A stretch of DNA of 5,555 nucleotides from Pseudopelobacter sp964601865. GTDB lineage: Bacteria > Desulfobacterota > Desulfuromonadia > Geobacterales > Pseudopelobacteraceae. Positions 1-5,555 of the stretch are shown here, in pieces. The stretch covers positions 1 to 5,555 of the forward strand of contig CAZRPI010000176.1 of assembly GCA_964601865.1 (NCBI GenBank). The letters are read 5' to 3'. Each line of letters opens with the position of its first letter. Position 1 is the first letter of the stretch. Under the pieces are notes generated by a model. That model searched no databases, was not told the DNA's origin, and was given only the letters and a program-made list of their open reading frames with translations. The position numbers and the translations under genes were made by a program.

Positions 1-2037
<2,037 letters not shown>

Positions 2038-2046
2038 GCATGGCAG

Positions 2047-2083
2047 CCGGCTGGCGGTAGAATACACACTCCCTGCCAGCCGG
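2047..2083 (+). other. Hairpin just after rpoC, no T tract
   Basis: CCGGCTGGC (2047-2055) is the exact reverse complement of GCCAGCCGG (2075-2083), giving a perfect 9-bp GC-rich stem around a 19-nt loop that can be shortened by further G-T/G-C pairs. It begins 10 nt after the rpoC stop. CAGCCGGCTG (2044-2053) is itself a palindrome, and TGGCAG (2041-2046) can pair with CTGCCA (2073-2078), so alternative folds compete. No U-run follows, so alone it is not a classical terminator. It may protect the 3' end of the rpoC mRNA or act as a pause hairpin. Confidence 0.55.
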
Positions 2084-2090
2084 TATGCTT

Positions 2091-2138
2091 CCGGATCCAT
2101 GGCGCAGGGGCTGACTGGCATGGTCTGCGGTTTTTTTT
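2091..2138 (+). terminator. Likely intrinsic terminator of the rpoBC transcript
   Basis: An imperfect stem leads straight into eight T residues (2131-2138). CCATG (2097-2101) pairs with CATGG (2119-2123); outside it GA (2094-2095) pairs with TC (2124-2125) and CCG (2091-2093) with CGG (2128-2130), with a T bulge on one side and a two-base bulge on the other. An alternative stem is CGCAG (2103-2107) with CTGCG (2125-2129). The T-run and its position between two operons, directly before a promoter, favour a Rho-independent terminator. The bulged stem makes its efficiency uncertain. Confidence 0.65.
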
Positions 2139-2195
2139 CGAAATAATGATAATTTGCTGTTGACATGCCGCCGATGCTCTTGTATTGTTCTTGTC
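2136..2195 (+). promoter_or_regulatory. Sigma-70-type promoter of the str operon with UP-like A/T tract
   Basis: The -35 box TTGACA (2160-2165) is a perfect consensus. After exactly 17 bp comes TATTGT (2183-2188), matching TATAAT at four of six bases including the key first, second and last positions. Transcription would start near 2195. Bases 2136-2157, at about -59 to -38, are strongly A/T-rich (AAATAATGATAATTT core) and resemble an UP element for alpha-subunit binding. Together these suggest a strong growth-related promoter. It lies directly after the rpoC terminator, so rpsL-rpsG-fusA-tuf probably has its own transcription control. Confidence 0.6.
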
Positions 2196-2204
2196 TCTTT
2201 AAAA
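2193..2204 (+). promoter_or_regulatory. boxA-like sequence at the start of the str leader
   Basis: GTCTCTTTAAAA (2193-2204) contains the eight-base core CTCTTTAA and matches nine of twelve bases of the rrn boxA sequence TGCTCTTTAACA, the RNA site of NusB-S10 in Nus-factor antitermination. The weakness is position: with the predicted start at about 2195 it would be at the extreme 5' end of the RNA, or partly untranscribed. It could also be chance in an A/T-rich initial region. Confidence 0.25.
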
Positions 2205-2213
2205 TCTGATGCC

Positions 2214-2232
2214 CAAGACAGAGTATGTCTTG
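2214..2232 (+). other. Leader hairpin 1
   Basis: CAAGACA (2214-2220) and TGTCTTG (2226-2232) form a perfect 7-bp stem closed by the five-base loop GAGTA. It would form about 20 nt into the predicted transcript. No T tract follows, so it is not a terminator; it could be a 5' stabilising stem or part of a protein-binding leader. Confidence 0.5.
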
Positions 2233-2233
2233 C

Positions 2234-2256
2234 GTAACGAATGGAGATGCCGTTAC
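2234..2256 (+). other. Leader hairpin 2
   Basis: GTAACG (2234-2239) pairs perfectly with CGTTAC (2251-2256) around an 11-base loop, one nucleotide after hairpin 1, so the two could stack coaxially. CCGT (2250-2253) could alternatively pair with ACGG (2261-2264), giving a competing fold. The stem is short and could arise by chance. Confidence 0.35.
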
Positions 2257-2394
2257 TGATACGGCCCTACACCTATTCCATTCCCCACCATAACCAGCGT
2301 ACCGTTAGGCGCAGATGGCACAGATTTTTAAGTAGCTGGACACAATAAGAAAATGCAGTACCCTATAAGCTGTTTGTTTGAGGATCTGGTGGAT

Positions 2395-2484
2395 ATGCCG
2401 TCCGGGTGCGCTTTCTGGGCGATTGTATCCCGGTCTCGGGCGGGAATCTGTGGTTTAAACTGTTCCGTTAAGGGATGGGGCTAA
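2395..2484 (+). CDS. Possible 29-codon leader ORF upstream of rpsL
   Basis: ATG at 2395 opens a 29-codon frame ending with TAA at 2482-2484, 27 nt before the rpsL ATG and in the same frame. The product begins MPSGCAFWAIVSRS and ends SVKGWG; it has three Cys, two Trp and no recognisable domain or membrane segment. GAGGA (2380-2384) lies 10 nt upstream as a possible ribosome-binding site. The bulged stem at 2421-2448 falls inside it, so translation could affect folding of the leader. There is no run of a single amino acid typical of attenuation peptides. An ORF this short is expected by chance; I list it only as a candidate. Confidence 0.15.
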   Translation: MPSGCAFWAIVSRSRAGICGLNCSVKGWG

Positions 2485-2494
2485 TATTTGTGCT

Positions 2495-2499
2495 GGGAG
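2495..2499 (+). promoter_or_regulatory. Weak ribosome-binding site of rpsL
   Basis: GGGAG lies 12 nt before the rpsL ATG, farther than the usual 5-9 nt and weaker than the sites of rpsG, fusA and tuf. An in-frame TAG at 2506-2508 excludes an upstream rpsL start, so the site must serve the ATG at 2512. Weak initiation at the first gene would fit translational control through the leader, but this is inference. Confidence 0.5.
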
Positions 2500-2511
2500 A
2501 TAAGATAGATT

Positions 2512-2883
2512 ATGCCAACGATTAATCAGTTGATTCGTGTAGGCAGGGAAAACAAGCGTGACAAGTCGACTGCGCCTGCTCTCAAATGCTGCCCTCAAAA
2601 ACGTGGCGTATGTACAAGGGTTTACACTACGACACCAAAAAAACCGAACTCAGCGCTCCGCAAGGTTGCCAGGGTGCGTTTGACGAATGGTATAGAGGTG
2701 ACGTCGTACATTCCTGGTGTTGGTCATAACCTGCAGGAACACTCCGTGGTTCTGATTCGTGGCGGCAGGGTCAAGGACCTTCCGGGTGTACGCTATCATA
2801 TCGTGCGTGGAACCCTTGACTCCGTGGGAGTTAAGGATCGCAAGAAGAGCCGTTCCAAATACGGCGCGAAGCGGCCGAAATAA
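2512..2883 (+). CDS. rpsL: 30S ribosomal protein S12
   Basis: S12 sits at the interface side of the 30S subunit near the decoding centre, where it controls accuracy. The product is 123 residues, normal for the family, and shows the signatures CPQKRGVCTRVYTTTPKKPNSA (residues 27-48), EVTSYIPGVGHNLQEHS (62-78) and RGGRVKDLPGVRYH (83-96). The loops that carry streptomycin-resistance changes have the wild-type residues: Lys43-Lys44 in the PKKPNS loop and Lys88 and Pro91 in the VKDLPG loop. Asp89 is the site that RimO methylthiolates in other bacteria. It is first in the str operon, 29 nt before rpsG. The ATG is fixed by the in-frame stop at 2506 and by the usual MPTINQLIR amino terminus. Confidence 0.98.
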   Translation: MPTINQLIRVGRENKRDKSTAPALKCCPQKRGVCTRVYTTTPKKPNSALRKVARVRLTNGIEVTSYIPGVGHNLQEHSVVLIRGGRVKDLPGVRYHIVRGTLDSVGVKDRKKSRSKYGAKRPK

Positions 2884-2912
2884 TACTCGCTTTTTTATTT
2901 GAGGGGATTGGT

Positions 2913-3383
2913 ATGCCAAGAAGAAGAGAAGTTCCAAAAAGAAATATACTTCCGGACCCGAAGTTTCAGGACAAGACCGTCGCAAAACTCATAAATGTAC
3001 TTATGCTCGCCGGTAAAAAGAGTATCGCCGAATCGATCCTCTACGGTGCGCTTGACATCGTTGCGCAAAAGACTAATGACGAGGCTGTCAAGGTCCTCAA
3101 GAAGAGCCTCGATAACATCAAACCGTCTCTTGAGGTCAAGTCACGAAGGGTTGGCGGTTCAACATACCAGGTTCCAATTGAAGTGCGCCACGACCGCCGG
3201 GTTTCGCTGGCCATGCGCTGGCTGATCAAGTACTCCACCGCCCGCGGCGAGAAAACCATGAGGGATAAGCTGGCCGGAGAAATTCTGGATGCGTACAACA
3301 ATCGTGGCGCGGCGGTCAAGAAGCGCGAAGATGTCCACAAGATGGCGGAGGCAAACCGGGCGTTTGCCCACTATCGCTGGTAG
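2913..3383 (+). CDS. rpsG: 30S ribosomal protein S7
   Basis: S7 is a primary 16S rRNA-binding protein that starts assembly of the 30S head and touches E-site tRNA. The 156-residue product has normal family length: a basic amino terminus MPRRREVPKR, the helical core, the beta-hairpin EVKSRRVGGSTYQVPIEV (74-91), MRWLIKYSTARGEKTM (around 100-115) and the typical ending AFAHYRW. A good GAGG site at 2901-2904 lies 8 nt from ATG. The spacer after rpsL is only 29 nt, far shorter than the E. coli spacer where S7 binds to repress its own operon, so that mechanism is unlikely to be conserved at this position. fusA follows after 25 nt. Confidence 0.98.
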   Translation: MPRRREVPKRNILPDPKFQDKTVAKLINVLMLAGKKSIAESILYGALDIVAQKTNDEAVKVLKKSLDNIKPSLEVKSRRVGGSTYQVPIEVRHDRRVSLAMRWLIKYSTARGEKTMRDKLAGEILDAYNNRGAAVKKREDVHKMAEANRAFAHYRW

Positions 3384-3398
3384 TTTCTAATAGTTTTT

Positions 3399-3403
3399 GG
3401 AGG
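3399..3403 (+). promoter_or_regulatory. Ribosome-binding site that sets the fusA start
   Basis: GGAGG lies five nucleotides (AATCA) before GTG 3409. This choice rejects the in-frame TTG at 3397, which overlaps the Shine-Dalgarno sequence and would add four non-conserved residues (MEES). Confidence 0.85.
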
Positions 3404-3408
3404 AATCA

Positions 3409-5487
3409 GTGCCCCGTTTAGCATCACTTGAAAAATACAGAAATATCGGAATTATGGCTCATATTGACGCTGGCAAGACCACGACAACAGAGCGAATTCT
3501 TTACTATACCGGAGTCTCGCACAAGATCGGAGAGGTCCATGAGGGTACAGCCACCATGGACTGGATGGAGCAGGAGCAGGAGAGGGGCATAACAATTACA
3601 TCGGCGGCCACCACATGCTCGTGGCGCGATTACCATATCAATATTATCGATACTCCCGGCCACGTTGACTTCACGGTTGAGGTAGAACGCTCCCTGCGCG
3701 TTCTTGACGGCGCTGTTGCGGTCTTTTGTTCCGTTGGTGGTGTTGAGCCGCAGTCTGAGACGGTCTGGAGGCAGGCCGACAAATATCGTGTTCCCCGCCT
3801 TGCCTTCATCAACAAGATGGACCGTGTGGGCGCCGACTTTTTCCGTGGTGTGCAGATGATCAAAGACCGCCTCAAGGCCAATCCGCTGCCGATTCAGATC
3901 CCGATTGGCAGGGAGGAGAACTTTAAAGGTGTCGTCGATCTTGTCAGCATGAAAGCGGTAATCTGGGATGATGAGGCCCTGGGCGCAAAGTACCATGAGG
4001 AAGAGATTCCGGCTGATCTTCTGGCAGAGGCGGAAGAGTACCGTGAGAGAATGATCGAGGAAATCTCAAGCCACGACGACGTTCTGATGGACAAGTATCT
4101 GAGTGGCGAAGCGCTGAGCACCGACGAAATAATGGCGGCGATCCGGGCCTGTACGATCAATCTGAATATCTGTCCGGTAATCTGCGGCACGGCATTCAAG
4201 AACAAGGGGGTGCAGAATCTCCTTGACGCAGTGGTCGATTATATGCCGTCCCCCCTGGATATCCCCGCGATCAGGGGTATCGACTCGGACAGCGGCGACG
4301 AAATCGAGCGACCGGCATCGGATGATGTACCTTTTGCCGCGCTTGGATTCAAGATAATGACTGACCCCTTTGTCGGTCAGCTCACATTCTTCAGGGTGTA
4401 CTCTGGCGTTATAAGCTCCGGTTCATACGTGTACAATTCCACCAAGGGAAAGAAGGAGCGTATTGGCCGCATCCTCAAGATGCACGCTAACAAGCGGGAA
4501 GAGATCAAAGAAGTCTATGCCGGCGACATCGCGGCCGCTGTTGGCCTGAAGTACACAACTACCGGTGACACTCTCTGCGACGAGGCAAATGCGGTAATTC
4601 TCGAGTCCATAGAGTTTCCGGAACCGGTGATATCCATTGCTATCGAGCCGAAAACAAAGGCTGACCAGGAAAAGCTGGGCATTAGTCTCCAGAAGCTTGC
4701 CAGTGAAGATCCGTCCTTCCGTGTCAAGACCGATGAGGAGACTGGTCAGACAATAATTTCAGGCATGGGCGAACTACACCTCGAAATAATTGTCGACAGG
4801 CTGATGCGGGAGTTCAAAGTTGAGGCGAATGTTGGCAAGCCTCAGGTGGCATACCGCGAGACCATTTCGAAAAAAGTAAAGGTCGAGGGGAAATTCGTCA
4901 GACAGTCGGGTGGCCGCGGCCAGTACGGGCATGTATGGCTTGAACTTGAGCCCCAGGAGCCTGGCAAGGGTTATGAGTTTGTCGATGCAATCAAGGGTGG
5001 CGTTGTGCCGCGTGAGTATATTCCCGCAGTTGACAAAGGTATACAGGAAGCTACCGAGAACGGAGTTCTTGCCGGCTTCCCGGTCGTTGACATAAAGGCA
5101 ACTCTTATTGATGGTTCGTACCACGAGGTGGACTCTTCCGAAATGGCGTTCAAAATCGCCGGTTCAATGGGGTTTAAGGAAGGTTGTCAGAAAGCGTCTC
5201 CGATAATACTCGAGCCGATCGTTTCGGTTGAGGTTGTGGTCCCGGAAGAATACATGGGCGATGTCATCGGCGATCTGAACTCGAGGCGCGGCCGTATCAT
5301 GGGCATGGACACGCGGGCCGGCGCCCAGATCATAACCGCTATGGTTCCCATGGCGTCCATGTTCGGATATTCTACCGATCTGCGTTCCGCTACTCAGGGT
5401 CGTGCAACATACTCCATGACATTTGATCACTATGAGCCGGTACCAAAATCGGTTGCAGAAGAGATTGTTGCAAAAGCTAAGGGCTAA
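3409..5487 (+). CDS. fusA: Elongation factor G, GTP-dependent translocase
   Basis: EF-G binds the ribosome with GTP, moves tRNAs and mRNA by one codon, and recycles ribosomes with RRF. From the GTG at 3409 the product has 692 residues, as for typical EF-G. All GTPase motifs are present: G1 AHIDAGKT (17-24), RGIT (59-62), DTPGH (81-85, with the catalytic His85), NKMD (135-138) and CGTA (259-262). Domain II follows (DPFVGQLTFFRVYSG), then domain III (SEDPSFRV, GMGELHLEI), domain IV (GGRGQYGHVW; GSYHEVDSSEMAFK with His572 at the tip that enters the decoding site) and domain V (EEYMGDVIGDLNSRRG). Nothing indicates a diverged EF-G paralogue. The gene lies 25 nt after rpsG and 30 nt before tuf. GTG initiation may moderate its output. 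Confidence 0.98.
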   Translation: MPRLASLEKYRNIGIMAHIDAGKTTTTERILYYTGVSHKIGEVHEGTATMDWMEQEQERGITITSAATTCSWRDYHINIIDTPGHVDFTVEVERSLRVLDGAVAVFCSVGGVEPQSETVWRQADKYRVPRLAFINKMDRVGADFFRGVQMIKDRLKANPLPIQIPIGREENFKGVVDLVSMKAVIWDDEALGAKYHEEEIPADLLAEAEEYRERMIEEISSHDDVLMDKYLSGEALSTDEIMAAIRACTINLNICPVICGTAFKNKGVQNLLDAVVDYMPSPLDIPAIRGIDSDSGDEIERPASDDVPFAALGFKIMTDPFVGQLTFFRVYSGVISSGSYVYNSTKGKKERIGRILKMHANKREEIKEVYAGDIAAAVGLKYTTTGDTLCDEANAVILESIEFPEPVISIAIEPKTKADQEKLGISLQKLASEDPSFRVKTDEETGQTIISGMGELHLEIIVDRLMREFKVEANVGKPQVAYRETISKKVKVEGKFVRQSGGRGQYGHVWLELEPQEPGKGYEFVDAIKGGVVPREYIPAVDKGIQEATENGVLAGFPVVDIKATLIDGSYHEVDSSEMAFKIAGSMGFKEGCQKASPIILEPIVSVEVVVPEEYMGDVIGDLNSRRGRIMGMDTRAGAQIITAMVPMASMFGYSTDLRSATQGRATYSMTFDHYEPVPKSVAEEIVAKAKG

Positions 5488-5500
5488 TAATATAGGGAAT

Positions 5501-5507
5501 AAGGAGG
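5501..5507 (+). promoter_or_regulatory. Strong ribosome-binding site of tuf
   Basis: AAGGAGG is a full match to the anti-Shine-Dalgarno core, 10 nt before the ATG at 5518. It is the strongest site in the window, fitting the high EF-Tu output needed relative to the other operon products. Confidence 0.8.
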
Positions 5508-5517
5508 GCCTGTTACC

Positions 5518-5555
5518 ATGGCGAAGGCTAAATTTGAGCGTACGAAACCGCATGT
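5518..5555 (+). CDS. tuf: Elongation factor Tu, amino-terminal fragment (cut by window edge)
   Basis: Only 12 full codons and part of a thirteenth are visible, reading MAKAKFERTKPH and then V. This is the characteristic EF-Tu amino terminus; the next expected element, the GTP-binding GHVDHGKT motif, lies outside the window. EF-Tu carries aminoacyl-tRNA to the ribosome as a GTP complex. Its place 30 nt after fusA is the standard str-operon position. Genomes of this type often hold a second tuf copy, so tufA or tufB cannot be decided here. Confidence 0.92.
   Translation, partial: MAKAKFERTKPH

Larger units (their letters stand above)
2195..2511 (+). other. Long untranslated leader upstream of rpsL
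   Basis: About 317 nt lie between the predicted transcription start and the rpsL ATG, without a gene supported by homology. Visible structure: a 7-bp hairpin (2214-2232), a 6-bp hairpin (2234-2256), a bulged hairpin (2421-2448, GAT/ATC outside TCCCG/CGGGA), three copies of CCGTTA (2250, 2302, 2465) and a possible short ORF (2395-2484). I see no tRNA, no recognised riboswitch and no convincing terminator in it. A leader of this length before ribosomal-protein genes suggests post-initiation control, but the sequence alone does not show which ligand or protein would act. Confidence 0.5.

Noticed and set aside
2148..2153. GATAAT as a -10 box upstream of the main promoter
   Set aside because: No -35-like hexamer lies 16-18 bp upstream (the site falls in the terminator stem) and there is no extended -10 TG.
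2299..2329. Attenuator in the leader ending at T5 (2325-2329)
   Set aside because: I could find no stable stem directly upstream of the T run.
2337..2369. Second promoter TGGACA (2337-2342) with TATAAG (2364-2369)
   Set aside because: The 21-bp spacing is too long, and with normal spacing the only -10 candidate is the poor TACCCT.
2038..2511. tRNA gene or an L7Ae-like ribosomal protein gene between rpoC and rpsL, as in some Firmicutes
   Set aside because: No T-arm motif or cloverleaf was seen, and no frame in the gap encodes such a protein.
2866..2896. Terminator between rpsL and rpsG (T6 at 2891-2896)
   Set aside because: Only a four-base pairing (GCGA with TCGC) precedes the T run, and a terminator here would cut an obligate operon.
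3397..3408. Upstream TTG start adding four residues (MEES) to EF-G
   Set aside because: It overlaps the GGAGG ribosome-binding site and the added residues do not belong to the usual EF-G amino terminus; GTG 3409 is well placed.

Overview
The window is an ordinary, highly conserved bacterial housekeeping locus: the 3' half of rpoC (RNA polymerase beta'), a 474-nt intergenic stretch, then the str operon rpsL-rpsG-fusA and the first 13 codons of tuf. All genes lie on the + strand. No frameshifts, mobile elements, CRISPR arrays, tRNA or rRNA genes were seen.

Organism: the beta' fragment carries the large trigger-loop insertion (SI3 type) known from proteobacteria and related Gram-negative phyla. 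The EF-G sequence (692 aa) closely resembles, from memory, those of Geobacter/Desulfuromonas-type bacteria. The rpoC-rpsL-rpsG-fusA-tuf gene order, lost in E. coli where rpoBC and str are separate, also fits a deltaproteobacterial lineage (Desulfobacterota/Desulfuromonadota). This is an inference from remembered sequences, not a search.

Layout: 1-2037 is the rpoC C-terminal half, with bridge helix, second zinc site, trigger loop with insertion and C-terminal core. 2038-2138 holds two hairpins, the second followed by eight T residues and a likely intrinsic terminator of the rpoBC unit. 2136-2195 holds an A/T-rich UP-like tract and a TTGACA-17-TATTGT promoter. About 317 nt of untranslated leader follows (2195-2511), with small hairpins, a boxA-like sequence at its very 5' end and a possible 29-codon leader ORF. 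Then come rpsL (2512-2883), rpsG (2913-3383), fusA (GTG start at 3409, to 5487) and tuf (from 5518), separated by only 25-30 nt and so surely one transcript.

How the genes work together: S12 and S7 are 30S proteins at the decoding and tRNA sites, EF-G drives translocation and EF-Tu delivers aminoacyl-tRNA. The operon therefore co-produces the elongation machinery. The least explained part is the long leader between promoter and rpsL. It is the only place here where undescribed regulation could sit, because the rpsL-rpsG spacer is too short to carry the S7 repressor-binding structure known in E. coli.
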